Shown in pieces: positions 9,955 to 19,768 of a stretch of 64,000 nt of DNA. This DNA comes from Lachnospiraceae bacterium (GTDB taxonomy: Bacteria > Bacillota > Clostridia > Lachnospirales > Lachnospiraceae). How positions within the stretch are numbered: position 1 is the first letter of the stretch; the number at the start of each line of letters is the position of its first letter. Both the position numbers and the translations under genes were made by a program. The notes beneath the pieces are model-generated. The model did no database searches, was not told where the DNA came from, and saw only the letters and a list, made by a program, of their open reading frames with translations. The stretch lies in NCBI GenBank assembly GCA_900767585.1, contig CAAFZP010000129.1:34098-98097 (forward strand), written 5' to 3'.

Positions 9955-9979
9955 TTTTTTATTCCTCTGCTTTCTTATT

Positions 9980-10240
9980 TTAGTTCATCTTCACATGATC
10001 GATTTCTTCATTGCAATTTTTGATTGACTCTTTTGCAGCGTCAATCTTCTCTACTAACGGTGCAAATTCCGGATCCATCTGTGCACCTTCTTTTACTTTG
10101 TTGTAGAAGATCTCACCGATTGCCTCGTATGTCTCCTTGATATTTGCCTTTTCTTTGCTGATTTTCGCTTTGAGCTTTGTAACTTCCACTGCATCACCAG
10201 CTTCACTTTTGACTGTCTTTACAAAATCCTTAAATGCCAT
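9980..10240 (-). CDS. Small coiled-coil protein, function unknown
   Basis: 86 residues, highly charged and helical throughout, with a Lys/Glu-rich central segment (KLKAKISKEKANIKE) that should form a coiled coil. There is no signal peptide, membrane helix or cysteine motif. It resembles the helical part of clostridial proteins that usually end in a zinc ribbon, but the ribbon is absent here. AGGAGG lies 8 bases before the ATG. It sits between a tetraspan membrane protein gene and malic enzyme; no function can be assigned. Confidence 0.7.
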   Translation of the reverse strand: MAFKDFVKTVKSEAGDAVEVTKLKAKISKEKANIKETYEAIGEIFYNKVKEGAQMDPEFAPLVEKIDAAKESIKNCNEEIDHVKMN

Positions 10241-10271
10241 CTTCCTATCCTCCTATACGTTTTTCATTTTA

Positions 10272-10958
10272 TTAACAGGTGCTGCCTGTATTTTTATATT
10301 TCTTCAATCCATACTTCTGTCCAAACAGGTTCGCCACGGTGCAAACCAGATTTGCGATCAACACATACAAATAAATGGTATACAGTCCTATTTGTTTATG
10401 TATCTCCACTTTGGAGAACATATTTGCGATATCTCTTGTCTTTGAATATCCGACCAGATAAAGTACCAATGCAGCGACTGCCAGCACCGTCATCAAAACA
10501 GCGACAGAAACGATTGGTTTTTTCTTTGGATTCATGGCTGTTACCGTACTTACAAGAGAAAAAATAACCTGTACTGCCATCAGCAATCCCATCACATACA
10601 GAAAAATGCGAAGAGACGGACTAAAGTCTACAGCGAGCAGATTATCACTCAAAAGCACAATATCCGTCTGTGTCTCATCGTACAAGGTCTGCAAAATATA
10701 GTAAAACCCTCTTGCTGCCACGATCATTGCTACCACTGCTGATACAGCTGCCATAATTGTCATAAGCATCGACATACCGGAATAAAAATTCATCCGGATA
10801 TCCGTTGCATCTGAACCGGCAGCCACATTTGTTTCCACGTGCACCGGTTCTTTTTTTTCTTCCGTCGCTTTCGATAAATCTACTTTTTTCTTTTCCGTAG
10901 CTGCCTGTTGCAATTGGACCTTTTTTTCCTGTTGTCTTTCCTTTTTGCTCTTACTCAT
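10272..10958 (-). CDS. Hypothetical membrane protein with Lys/Gln-rich cytosolic head
   Basis: About 228 residues. The N-terminal ~60 residues are very rich in Lys, Glu and Gln and should be disordered and cytosolic. Four hydrophobic helices follow (roughly residues 74-98, 118-140, 150-172 and 195-215), and the chain ends in GSTC. I chose the second ATG (10958), because AGGAGG is only two bases from the ATG at 10967. I do not recognise a family. It precedes the small coiled-coil gene by 31 bases, so the two may be co-transcribed. Confidence 0.65.
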   Translation of the reverse strand: MSKSKKERQQEKKVQLQQAATEKKKVDLSKATEEKKEPVHVETNVAAGSDATDIRMNFYSGMSMLMTIMAAVSAVVAMIVAARGFYYILQTLYDETQTDIVLLSDNLLAVDFSPSLRIFLYVMGLLMAVQVIFSLVSTVTAMNPKKKPIVSVAVLMTVLAVAALVLYLVGYSKTRDIANMFSKVEIHKQIGLYTIYLYVLIANLVCTVANLFGQKYGLKKYKNTGSTC

Positions 10959-11011
10959 CTTCTCCATCTCCTCCTATCACATATCACCGAATGGTTCCGT
11001 ATGTGTTTCGT

Positions 11012-11893
11012 TTATCCCATCATATCAAACAGACTAAGCTGTGTTCCGATTGTCTTGTTTTTATACTCCCTCGTAAATCGAAGTAATTCTTCCTTGTCAT
11101 ATTGCAATTTTTCCGCTTCGCAAACTTCCCGGAACGTCTTCATAAGTTCCGGATTGTTTTTTGTTTTCAGGCTTTTTTCATTTTCGAATTCTTTCTCATA
11201 TCGGTCATACAATTCCGGAAATGTTTTATAAAGTTTCTGATAAAACCGCTCCTTATTTCCTTCCCGGAGTACCGGGCACAACTTATCGGTCAACACTCCA
11301 TAGACGCCTGCCTTTGCACAGGCACAAAGCAATGACCGCATCTCTTCCACCGAATCGTTGATATATGGCAGAATCGGGGAAATACTTGCAATGACCGGAA
11401 TGCCTCGCTCCGAAAGTTTCTGTATCAACATGAACCGTTCTTCCGGTGAAGTCGTTCCCTGTTCCAGCTTGTCCGAGAGAACCGGATCACAGGTAAAAAC
11501 ACGGACAATGACCACACATTTTGTTTTCCGGTTGATCTTATCTAATATATCAATATCCCGGAGTGCCAATGTCGAATTTGTATGAAGCACTAGTCCAAAA
11601 TCAAACCGTTCGATCTGATTTAAGCACCGGCGAATCAGTTGTAATTCTTCTTCGATTGGAAGATATGGTTCGGATGCGGCGCCCACCTGGATCATACTCC
11701 TTGTCCGCTTCTTTTTCAAAGCATACTCCAGCATATCGACTGCATGTGCTTTTACTTCGATATCCCCGAATTCATGATCCATCCGGTGGCACGCACTCCG
11801 CGCATCACAATACATGCAGTCATAACTGCATCCCCGATAGATGTTCAACCCATTCTGTGGAGATAAAATTGCTTTTACTTCCTTGTAGTGCAT
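11012..11893 (-). CDS. Radical SAM protein, SplB/Rv2578c-like
   Basis: 293 residues with a radical SAM iron-sulfur motif of form CX3CX2C at C22, C26 and C29 (GCSYDCMYCDARS). The start YKEVKAILSPQNGLNIYRGC and the later VGAASEPYLPIEE are typical of the group annotated as spore-photoproduct-lyase-like or Rv2578c-like proteins; the substrate is unknown. It lies 20 bases downstream of the JetC-like gene, the place where the JetD nuclease stands in Wadjet operons, but it has no Toprim features and is not JetD. GAGGAT precedes the ATG. Co-transcription with the Jet genes is likely from spacing. Confidence 0.88.
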   Translation of the reverse strand: MHYKEVKAILSPQNGLNIYRGCSYDCMYCDARSACHRMDHEFGDIEVKAHAVDMLEYALKKKRTRSMIQVGAASEPYLPIEEELQLIRRCLNQIERFDFGLVLHTNSTLALRDIDILDKINRKTKCVVIVRVFTCDPVLSDKLEQGTTSPEERFMLIQKLSERGIPVIASISPILPYINDSVEEMRSLLCACAKAGVYGVLTDKLCPVLREGNKERFYQKLYKTFPELYDRYEKEFENEKSLKTKNNPELMKTFREVCEAEKLQYDKEELLRFTREYKNKTIGTQLSLFDMMG

Positions 11894-11913
11894 GATTTAT
11901 CCTCTGTCTTTCC

Positions 11914-14900
11914 CTAGATAAAGTCGAAGCTCACCTGCTCGTATTCGAGATCCTGATATACAAGCTCTTCCTGCTCCACTTTACTTGTATAGTCGACAAC
12001 GACAGTCAACTGTTTTCCCCCTGCCATCTGTTGTCCTAAAATATAATTCACATCAAACCGTCCGGTAATCGCCGGCGTTGCACCACGTGCTGGCACAATC
12101 AGCTGCACATGGTTGGCTGCTAAAAGTGCAAAAATCGGTTCCCATATGTATACATCCTTTGCTGCGCCAAACGGATTATCGATGAAGATTGTCTTTGTTC
12201 CTGTATCTTCATTTCCATTTCGGTACATACCGGAAATATAATTGATGATAGAAATCAAAAACTGGATATAGATACCCTGGGACTGCCCGGTGCTTCCGAC
12301 CGCTTCCTCATACTTCAAATACCGGCTCTGCTCTTTGATTCGTTCCCGTTTATATAAGCTTATTTTTATCGCATTCATATCGGTCACGATCACGCTGAAC
12401 AGTTTCTTCAGAGTCAGGCTGTTCCGGATGTATTTCATCCGCTCACGGTCCTGGTCATAGTCGTCCGCCTGTGCCACGATGCGGTCAATATAATCCGACA
12501 TACGCTGCTTCAAAAATTCATCTTTTACATAAGGCACCTGCAGACCTACCATCTGGATCACTTCATCATCCATGATGATACGGGAAAGCTTCGGAAGCTT
12601 ATCTAACTCCGTCCGCACATCCAGGCATCGCTGCAGACACTGCTCCTCGAAGTTTGCTTTTAAGCTTTCCATATCTGTGAGACTTTTTTCCACGCGGTCA
12701 CGTTCAAGTTTTACATATTCAACCATCGATTCGAGATTTTCAACCAGAGTCTTTGCCATCCCATATGTGTCCGGAATCAGGACATCATCCCGGATTGTTC
12801 CGGCAAGTTCATATGCCTGCATCTCATCAAATGTCTGCGCCGTATTTCCTTTGAATTTCAATAATTCATTTTTGGCTCGTTCGAGCTGCTTACAATTTCG
12901 GTCAAACTGCATCAATCTGGATTCAAAAAGCTCCCGGAGTTTTTCTTTTTCCTCCGCCATCGGTTTTGCATCCTCAAGCGGGATATCATGCGATGTTACA
13001 ATCCGCTTCACATCTTTGTACAAATCCATCATATAACGCTGGCGCTTCTCGTAAGACCGGTACGCTTCATCACAGGCCTTCGCCGCAGCTTCCAGCCTTG
13101 CAAGCAGCACCTGCCCGCTCTCTAAACTTTCTATGATTTCGGATTCTGATGCCTCGATATCCTCATAACTTCCAAACCCGTTTTGTATATTTTCAATCGC
13201 ATATTGGATACTTCCTTCAAGCTTGTCTGCCTTGGACCGGATCTTCGCCAGATTCTGCTCCTGTTTTTTCTGTTCCTCTTTTGCGAACGCGATATCTTCC
13301 CTGCATGTACGCAGAACGGTTTCGTCCGAATAATATAGCAGATTACGGCTTTCCAAGTCCTCTAATTCTTTAAAATCAACCCCTCGCTGCCCAATATTTT
13401 TTCTAGATTTTTCCATGGATGCACGCAAAGTTTCTATCACCATCTGTTTGTCTTCCATCGCGCGCATATCCGCCCGGTTATCATCAATCATAGTAAAAAA
13501 CCGTGCCCGCAGATCCTCATCCGAAATCGTAAGGACATCATACTCGTGGTCAATATTATAATATTTTTCGAAATTATCTTTCCAATCCCGGCTCAGATGA
13601 TCCAATGTCTTCTGCAAAGAATGGATTTTTGCATCGGTTTCTTCCACATTAATCTGGCTGTCGCCACCCTGTGCCAGAAAAGAAGCCCGCTGTTCCTCTA
13701 ATTGTTTCAAATCTGCCGCTGCCTGTGCCTGTCTTTGCTCTTTGTTTTCAACAACCTGCTGAAGCTGACGGACCGTATAAAGCCGGCTTAGATCCTGTTT
13801 GCAGATTTCGCATTGTTTTTTATATTCCTGTTGCTTTTCTTTGGACTGTCCCAGTTTCTTTTCCGCATCAGCGATTGCTTCTTTGCACGCACTGATCTGC
13901 TGTTTTATGTCCGATATCTCTTTTTCTGCATCTGCTAATTGTTTTCCTGCTTGCAGGAGATCCTGATCGGAAAGCCGGATCAAAAAAGCCTGATCTTCCC
14001 GGTAAGCCGAAAGCATCTCTTCCTGCATGGCAAGCTGGTCTTTCACTTCTGTTCCATGCGTGCGTTCTTTTGCAACCAGTGTACTGATTGTCTCTGCATC
14101 CAGCATATATTCTGCGGAAGCCGCAACGGCAAACACATTGTCGCCAAGGTGCATCGCCATATCTTCCATATGATTTTTATCATAGATATAAACCGGAACC
14201 GAACCGGTATCGATGGACCGGATATTCGGATCGCTTTCCAGTGTTTCAAAATCTTCTGCAACAATTCCATATACTAACTGCGGATTTGCCATAAGGACCG
14301 CCGCCTGTTTGTCCGGTGGCAGCGCTGATACATAATCCATGCCATAAATGGCTGTAATCCCATGTCTTGTCTCGATATAATCGAGTACTTTTCCGGCACC
14401 TTCCGACACGCCGATCAACCGGCCTTCTGCCAGACGTTCCGCAACTTTCTCGCTTTTTTCAACTTGTTTTTTCAAATCCGCGATCTTAAGTACCGCATCC
14501 CGGATACGGTCTGCAAGCACATCAGTCAATGCATCAAATTCCACCGCACCATAAATCGTCTGGATTTTATTCAGCTTATCGGCTGCTTCCCTGTATGCTT
14601 TTTCCTTTTCACGCAGCGTTGCTTCTATATTTTCCGTTTCTGTCTGTTTTACCTGCAACGCCAGGAATCTCTCCCGTTCTGCATCGAGAAGTTTTTTCTG
14701 CTCTTCTGTAATCGCCTCTTCCTGTGAAAGTTTTTCCTGCCATGCGCGCTGCTGCTTTTCATTTTCCTGCAGCTGGTCATCCACACTTGTAAACCGGATC
14801 TCGTTCATTTCCATACGGATCTTGGAGAGTTGTTCCGAAACAAGCTTTATTTCTTCTTCTGCTTCTTTCTTGCTCTGTTCGCAGACAGCCTGTCTGATCT

Positions 14901-16314
14901 GCATCTCGGAAAGCATCTTGGCATTGTACTTCTGCTTTGCCGTCTCACGTTCCAACTGCTCCGTAAGTGTGCTGATCTGGGTTCGCAATTCTGTCATCTT
15001 CACATCCATACGCATCTTGATATTATATGCATATGTATATAATAAATCTTCATCAAATGCGGACTCATTCATCTGTGCTTTCACAAATGCTTCTAAGTTG
15101 TCTTTTTTCTTCCGGTCTGCCACGTATTCGAGATACTCATTCATGCTCTCTTTTTGAGCCAGATTTTCCGTCTCCTGTTCCACGTGCTGCTGCTGCAACA
15201 AAAGCAGCTGCTTTGCTTTCTTTATATCCGCGTAAAGTGCATCTAGCTGCCGCTTATCACGTGACACTTTCAGGCACTCTATCTTCTTTCGCTGCTCATC
15301 CTTTTTCTCACGTTTTTCCGTTCGTTCACTATCCAGGCGTTCAAGCGTATCTGCATCATGTTTTACAAACTCTTCGCCTGTCACACAGATATCCGCAAAC
15401 AGTTTTTCTAACTCTGCCTGCTCCTGATACAGACTCATAAAAGATGCAACTTTATCCCGCAATACTTCTATCAACTCTGCCTGATGATCATAACTTGCGA
15501 TATCTTTTTTCTTTTTTGCAAGCACAGTCAACTGCTCTTTGATATCCATCAAAAGCTTTGCCATCGTATCGGAGTCTTCGCCTTCGCGCATCGTCTTTAC
15601 TGCATACGCTTTCTCAATGATCCCTTCGATCAGCAAATCCTCCACAACTTTCCGTGTCGTCTTATAATTTGTTTCAAAATATGTCCGCACATGCCCTTCG
15701 GTCTTATTGATGCCCCGGATGATTTCCCATTGGCTTTCATGCAATCCATAGCCGCTGATAAACCGCTGGTACTCTCCTTTGCGGTCAAAGATACAGACTT
15801 TAAGCGACATATCTCGATGTTCCAGTTCCTTTAAATAATTGCGAAGCCCCTGAAATGTAATCCGTTCCTTGTCTTTTGACAGCGGCAGGTTGATGATATC
15901 GTTTTTGTTGTATTCCCGGTAGAAGATGCAATAGTTGAAATATTCGATTGCTGCGACATCTTTTTTTGCATTTTCTCCTTCCACATCTTTCGCTTTTCTG
16001 GCACAGAAACCAGTTGTCATATACCGGTAACCTTCTTTTTGATCCTGCTCATCGAGTTTCCACTCCACAAGGGAATGGATTGTTGTGTTTCCATTGCCTG
16101 TCCGGAACAGTTTCTCGATTGGCTGTTTCTCATCAAGCGTACAGTTTGGTATCACGTTTTGCAAAAGCAAAAGCATCAAAACGCTTTTTCCACCACCGTT
16201 TGCCAAATCATACAATGTGTTTTTTCCATACATACGCATAGAAAAATCATCATAAAACTGCGTTCCAAAATTATATTTTACATTGTTTACACGAATCCGA
16301 TTGATACTAGGCAT
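11914..16314 (-). CDS. JetC/MukB-like SMC ATPase
   Basis: 1466 residues. The N-terminal Walker A is NGGGKS at residues 39-44, after a RIRVNNVKYNFGTQFYDDFSM start seen in JetC-like proteins. Very long coiled coils fill residues ~270-1300 with a hinge-like globular part near residues 620-800. The C-terminal head has an ABC signature-like STGQSQG and a Walker B strand TIFIDNPFG. The residue after the Walker B aspartate is Asn where SMC proteins usually have the catalytic Glu. Such proteins pair with JetA (kleisin) and JetB to form a DNA-loop-extruding complex. Its ATG overlaps the end of the JetB gene by 8 bases and has GGAGGAG upstream. Confidence 0.85.
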   Translation of the reverse strand: MPSINRIRVNNVKYNFGTQFYDDFSMRMYGKNTLYDLANGGGKSVLMLLLLQNVIPNCTLDEKQPIEKLFRTGNGNTTIHSLVEWKLDEQDQKEGYRYMTTGFCARKAKDVEGENAKKDVAAIEYFNYCIFYREYNKNDIINLPLSKDKERITFQGLRNYLKELEHRDMSLKVCIFDRKGEYQRFISGYGLHESQWEIIRGINKTEGHVRTYFETNYKTTRKVVEDLLIEGIIEKAYAVKTMREGEDSDTMAKLLMDIKEQLTVLAKKKKDIASYDHQAELIEVLRDKVASFMSLYQEQAELEKLFADICVTGEEFVKHDADTLERLDSERTEKREKKDEQRKKIECLKVSRDKRQLDALYADIKKAKQLLLLQQQHVEQETENLAQKESMNEYLEYVADRKKKDNLEAFVKAQMNESAFDEDLLYTYAYNIKMRMDVKMTELRTQISTLTEQLERETAKQKYNAKMLSEMQIRQAVCEQSKKEAEEEIKLVSEQLSKIRMEMNEIRFTSVDDQLQENEKQQRAWQEKLSQEEAITEEQKKLLDAERERFLALQVKQTETENIEATLREKEKAYREAADKLNKIQTIYGAVEFDALTDVLADRIRDAVLKIADLKKQVEKSEKVAERLAEGRLIGVSEGAGKVLDYIETRHGITAIYGMDYVSALPPDKQAAVLMANPQLVYGIVAEDFETLESDPNIRSIDTGSVPVYIYDKNHMEDMAMHLGDNVFAVAASAEYMLDAETISTLVAKERTHGTEVKDQLAMQEEMLSAYREDQAFLIRLSDQDLLQAGKQLADAEKEISDIKQQISACKEAIADAEKKLGQSKEKQQEYKKQCEICKQDLSRLYTVRQLQQVVENKEQRQAQAAADLKQLEEQRASFLAQGGDSQINVEETDAKIHSLQKTLDHLSRDWKDNFEKYYNIDHEYDVLTISDEDLRARFFTMIDDNRADMRAMEDKQMVIETLRASMEKSRKNIGQRGVDFKELEDLESRNLLYYSDETVLRTCREDIAFAKEEQKKQEQNLAKIRSKADKLEGSIQYAIENIQNGFGSYEDIEASESEIIESLESGQVLLARLEAAAKACDEAYRSYEKRQRYMMDLYKDVKRIVTSHDIPLEDAKPMAEEKEKLRELFESRLMQFDRNCKQLERAKNELLKFKGNTAQTFDEMQAYELAGTIRDDVLIPDTYGMAKTLVENLESMVEYVKLERDRVEKSLTDMESLKANFEEQCLQRCLDVRTELDKLPKLSRIIMDDEVIQMVGLQVPYVKDEFLKQRMSDYIDRIVAQADDYDQDRERMKYIRNSLTLKKLFSVIVTDMNAIKISLYKRERIKEQSRYLKYEEAVGSTGQSQGIYIQFLISIINYISGMYRNGNEDTGTKTIFIDNPFGAAKDVYIWEPIFALLAANHVQLIVPARGATPAITGRFDVNYILGQQMAGGKQLTVVVDYTSKVEQEELVYQDLEYEQVSFDFI

Positions 16315-17020
16315 GCGTCTCTCCTCCCAGTACTTTATAGATTTTTCCTTTGTATTCCTCGAAATAATTTTCTACAATCGCATGGAACCGGTCTGTCGGA
16401 TAATACCGGTCTTCCACAGCCAGAAAAAGCTTCTGATCCTGCAGAAAATTAAATGTCAGTTTCACATATCCTGTACGGGATGCGCGGCTCGCACGATTTT
16501 TGTCTTTCTCGTCCGAAGTCACAAGCGGCAGCTCATCCCACAAAAGTGCCAATGACTTGAAGCTGTCTGCTTCCACATCGCTCATAGAATATACAGACAG
16601 ATCTTTTGTGATTGCCTGCAGGTAGGTTGTCACCTGCTCAATCACATCCTCAAGCCGCACATATTCTTTCACCTGGTACGACGCAGAATCCTGATAAAAA
16701 AGGAGCAGGAAATTATATAAAATAAAATATACCATATATAATTCCCGGTTCAACCGCAGTCCAAGCACGCGCTTCATATCATCGTTTGTATATCCAAACA
16801 CCCGGTTTCCTTCTCCCGCGGTCAGATAGATGGCATCCTGGTATTCATACAGATTCAGATTTAATTTTTTCATCATCTTCGTCACGATGTCATACACAGC
16901 GGCATTTGCATAAAACTCTTCGTACATGTCCCGCGTATCCGGATTTTTTCTGGAAATCTCCTGCCCGGTAATGAGTGCCGCATAGATATCCAATGCTTTT
17001 TCAAGATTCCGCTGTTCCAT
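16307..17020 (-). CDS. JetB/MukE-like accessory protein (DUF6063-type)
   Basis: 237 residues, helical, acidic and basic in patches, with no membrane segment. It starts within the last bases of the JetA-like gene (TAATG overlap) and ends inside the start of the JetC-like gene, so all three are translationally coupled. In MksE/MukE/JetB proteins two winged-helix domains bind the kleisin; the overall size and position fit. Sequence conservation in this group is low, so the assignment rests mainly on gene order and size. Confidence 0.7.
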   Translation of the reverse strand: MEQRNLEKALDIYAALITGQEISRKNPDTRDMYEEFYANAAVYDIVTKMMKKLNLNLYEYQDAIYLTAGEGNRVFGYTNDDMKRVLGLRLNRELYMVYFILYNFLLLFYQDSASYQVKEYVRLEDVIEQVTTYLQAITKDLSVYSMSDVEADSFKSLALLWDELPLVTSDEKDKNRASRASRTGYVKLTFNFLQDQKLFLAVEDRYYPTDRFHAIVENYFEEYKGKIYKVLGGETHA

Positions 17021-18603
17021 TATCTGACTGCCTCCTTTTCAAAATTCATATCAGTTACAACAAACGGTTCGGTCTGTTCCGCCCCTGTCTTTCCTGTAAA
17101 TACCGGCCGGATTGCTACTTCATCCGTTCCAAATGTAATCGAAAACCGGATATCCTGTATTTTTTCCCGTTCTTCCTGTGTCAGATGTCTGACGACCATC
17201 TCTTCAAGCATCGTTTCCTGCTTTTCAAACATCGCAGACGTATCATATTGCTTTTTCCCCGCCAGATGCACTAAAAAAGCATAATAATCACGGTTTTCAT
17301 ATATCTCTTCCCCAAACTTGATCTCTAAGATTCCATTGTATTCCTTCAAGCTTAGACGATTCCACTTTTTAAGCTGATCACACAGCTCAAAAAACATATG
17401 TGCAAAATTCTTTCCGATTTTTTCTTCCAATATCTCATCTTCGTATTTGAAATCCGGTGTAATCTCCCGCTTCTCGATTTTTTCCGTCTCCTGTTTGTCG
17501 TCACTCTTCAACGTCAGGATATTGTCGATATTCCGCATTGTAAAGAAGCGTTCCATCCGCGGTGCAAACAACGGTTCAAGCACATGCCGCATCATCGCCG
17601 GATCATCCTGCTTCATGATCTGTATCAGACTTTGTTTGAAATCAAATACCGGTCTTAATTTCCTAAGCTTTGCCCGGTTTATGATCTGATCTGAAAGCTG
17701 TGAGAGTTCTGTCGTCTCCCCGATCAGACGGCTGTGATTGTAGATTGTTCGTTTGAGTTCCGTCTCGAGCTGGCTGATTTCTGCTAATGCTTTGGAATGA
17801 AGCGTCGGAGCACTGCCATCCGTGTCACGTTCAAACTCTGCTTTTTCGATTGCTTTATCTACGAGTGCCTTGTTCTTCACAAAAAGCTTCTGCTCTTCAG
17901 AGAACCATTTTGCTGTCGTATCCATGAATTGTTCGTATGCTTTTGCACCTTCAAACACATCCACTCCAAGCAGTTTTACTACTTCATTTTTCTGCTCGAT
18001 CAGAGAGATTACCTGGCTGTTGATCCGTCGTACAACATCGATGCCACCTTTGAAATTGTTTGCATTGATCATCTTTTCAAGCAAAAGCTGGGATACGTTG
18101 ATCCGGCTCTCTTCTTTTACTTCCTTTGTATCAAGATAAAACTCGATTCCATCCGCTGTAATCGTGTAAAACACTTGTCCCTGCGTGATATGGCTGTCAA
18201 TCAGCTTCACACGGGCCACTTTGTTTTCTCTGGCTTCCGGATCATAAAAGTGAAAAGAAAACGCCCGTCCGTCATTTTTGATCTTATCAAATATATAGGA
18301 GCAAAGCTCGCGAAGTTCCGATGGGCTCTCCTCCAATCTGAAATCACGTGTCAGAAGCTCCCGCAAAAATGCTTCATACTCCTCATATGTGACATCCTTC
18401 TCATGGAAATTGTTCTCATTGATGAAAAAACGCAAGGTTGCCATCGTGATATAACCCATATCCAAAAATGCATACTTTCCCTCTTTGTACTGTGTGAAGG
18501 TTGTCTCGTTCAGCACAAAAAAAGGATAGTACTTTTTCAGATTCTGCATCCGCGCACTATGCTCCGCAATTATATCGTTGATCATTACATGTTTTAAAGC
18601 CAT
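17020..18603 (-). CDS. JetA/MukF-like kleisin (DUF5716-type)
   Basis: 527 residues. The N-terminal ~170 residues look like a winged-helix region, the middle (about 230-330) is helical and charged with coiled-coil character, and the C-terminal part is mixed alpha/beta. This is the length and place expected for JetA-family proteins, first gene of Wadjet or Mks operons. It would bridge the JetC ATPase heads. AGGAAAC precedes the ATG. No clear promoter could be fixed in the 220 bases upstream, which contain an AT-rich ATAATTATAATAATTAT stretch at about 18659-18677. Confidence 0.75.
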   Translation of the reverse strand: MALKHVMINDIIAEHSARMQNLKKYYPFFVLNETTFTQYKEGKYAFLDMGYITMATLRFFINENNFHEKDVTYEEYEAFLRELLTRDFRLEESPSELRELCSYIFDKIKNDGRAFSFHFYDPEARENKVARVKLIDSHITQGQVFYTITADGIEFYLDTKEVKEESRINVSQLLLEKMINANNFKGGIDVVRRINSQVISLIEQKNEVVKLLGVDVFEGAKAYEQFMDTTAKWFSEEQKLFVKNKALVDKAIEKAEFERDTDGSAPTLHSKALAEISQLETELKRTIYNHSRLIGETTELSQLSDQIINRAKLRKLRPVFDFKQSLIQIMKQDDPAMMRHVLEPLFAPRMERFFTMRNIDNILTLKSDDKQETEKIEKREITPDFKYEDEILEEKIGKNFAHMFFELCDQLKKWNRLSLKEYNGILEIKFGEEIYENRDYYAFLVHLAGKKQYDTSAMFEKQETMLEEMVVRHLTQEEREKIQDIRFSITFGTDEVAIRPVFTGKTGAEQTEPFVVTDMNFEKEAVR

Positions 18604-18762
18604 ACGTGTTTCCTTCTATTTATCATGTGTCAGTTTACATAATAGGGCATAGTGCCGCATAATTATAATAATTATAATACAAGGCGACACAGGAAACAAG
18701 AGATACAACAAGAAAATACGAGGGAAAATCAGCAGAAAATCAATCACGCTTTCCACATATCA

Positions 18763-18793
18763 CAAAAAAACCGCCCTGCCAAAGCAGAGCGGT
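18763..18793 (-). terminator. Intrinsic terminator of the aldolase gene
   Basis: A GC-rich stem with one mismatch (arms at 18770-18780 and 18784-18793, loop of 3-4 bases) is followed on the minus strand by a run of seven T. It lies about 34 bases after the aldolase stop. Confidence 0.85.
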
Positions 18794-18826
18794 CTGTACA
18801 TCTAGTTTTTTGAATGAAGTTACTTA

Positions 18827-19690
18827 TTAAGCTTTTCCAACAGATCCGAAAAGTTCCATCTTCTCTTTCACTGTTGCCTTGATTGCTTCTGCACCAGGTG
18901 CAAGGAGCTTACGTGGATCAAATCCCTTGCCTTCAAGGTCCTTACCAGCTTCAATGTACTTTCTTGTAGCTTCCTGGAATGAAAGCTGACATTCTGTATT
19001 TACATTGATCTTTGATACACCAAGTGTGATTGCCTTCTTGATCATGTCTGCAGGAATACCTGTACCTCCATGAAGTACAAGTGGCATAATACCTGTCTTC
19101 TGCTGGATTGCATCCAAAGTCTCGAAAGAAAGTCCCTTCCAGTTTGCCGGATACTTACCATGGATATTTCCAATACCTGCTGCAAGCATATCTACGCCAA
19201 GATCTGCAATAATCTTACACTCTTCAGGATCTGCGCACTCACCCATACCTACAACGCCGTCTTCTTCTCCACCGATGGAACCAACTTCACACTCGATTGA
19301 AAGTCCAAGCTGATGTGCAACATTTACAAGCTCTTTTGACTTTGCAAGGTTCTCTTCGAATGGATAGTGAGAACCATCAAACATGATAGATGTGAAGCCA
19401 GCCTTGATACACTTATAACATCCTTCGTATGTTCCATGATCCAAATGCAGTGCTACAGGAACTGTGATTCCAAGTTCCTCGTCCATAGCCTTAACCATAG
19501 CTGCAACTGTCTTGAATCCTGTCATATACTTTCCGGCACCCTCAGATACACCAAGGATAACAGGGGAGTTTAATTCCTGTGCTGTTAAAAGAATTGACTT
19601 TGTCCACTCAAGGTTATTAATGTTGAACTGACCAACTGCATAATGACCAGCTTTCGCCTTTTTCAACATCTCTGTAGCTGAAACTAACAT
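18827..19690 (-). CDS. fba: Class II fructose-1,6-bisphosphate aldolase
   Basis: 287 residues from the ATG at 19690; GGAGG lies 8 bases upstream and is itself part of a longer in-frame ORF starting at 19705, so the shorter start is right and matches family length. Zinc-dependent glycolytic enzyme that interconverts fructose bisphosphate with DHAP and glyceraldehyde-3-phosphate. Visible signatures are the zinc-binding HLDHGTYEGC, the acidic ECEVGSIGGEEDGV region, NIHGKYP and VLHGGTGI. It has its own terminator and is probably monocistronic. Codon use is biased as in highly expressed genes (few rare codons seen). Confidence 0.95.
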   Translation of the reverse strand: MLVSATEMLKKAKAGHYAVGQFNINNLEWTKSILLTAQELNSPVILGVSEGAGKYMTGFKTVAAMVKAMDEELGITVPVALHLDHGTYEGCYKCIKAGFTSIMFDGSHYPFEENLAKSKELVNVAHQLGLSIECEVGSIGGEEDGVVGMGECADPEECKIIADLGVDMLAAGIGNIHGKYPANWKGLSFETLDAIQQKTGIMPLVLHGGTGIPADMIKKAITLGVSKINVNTECQLSFQEATRKYIEAGKDLEGKGFDPRKLLAPGAEAIKATVKEKMELFGSVGKA

Positions 19691-19734
19691 TTGTAATTCC
19701 TCCATTTTCTAAAAAATTTATCCTAGATAACTGT

Positions 19735-19763
19735 ATTATACTATATTATCCGCAAAAATAAAA
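19735..19763 (-). promoter_or_regulatory. Possible aldolase promoter
   Basis: On the minus strand TATAAT (19735-19740) lies 17 bases after a poor -35 box TTTTAT (19758-19763). The -10 is consensus but the -35 is weak, so the assignment is tentative. Confidence 0.45.
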
Positions 19764-19768
19764 GACTA

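Noticed and set aside
11012..11893. Gene in the JetD position as a possible Wadjet nuclease
   Set aside because: It has a clear CX3CX2C radical SAM motif and no Toprim or JetD-like features.
17797..18597. 266-residue plus-strand ORF opposite JetA
   Set aside because: It is fully antisense to a well-supported gene, has a Cys/Phe/Ile-rich composition and no ribosome site or family match.
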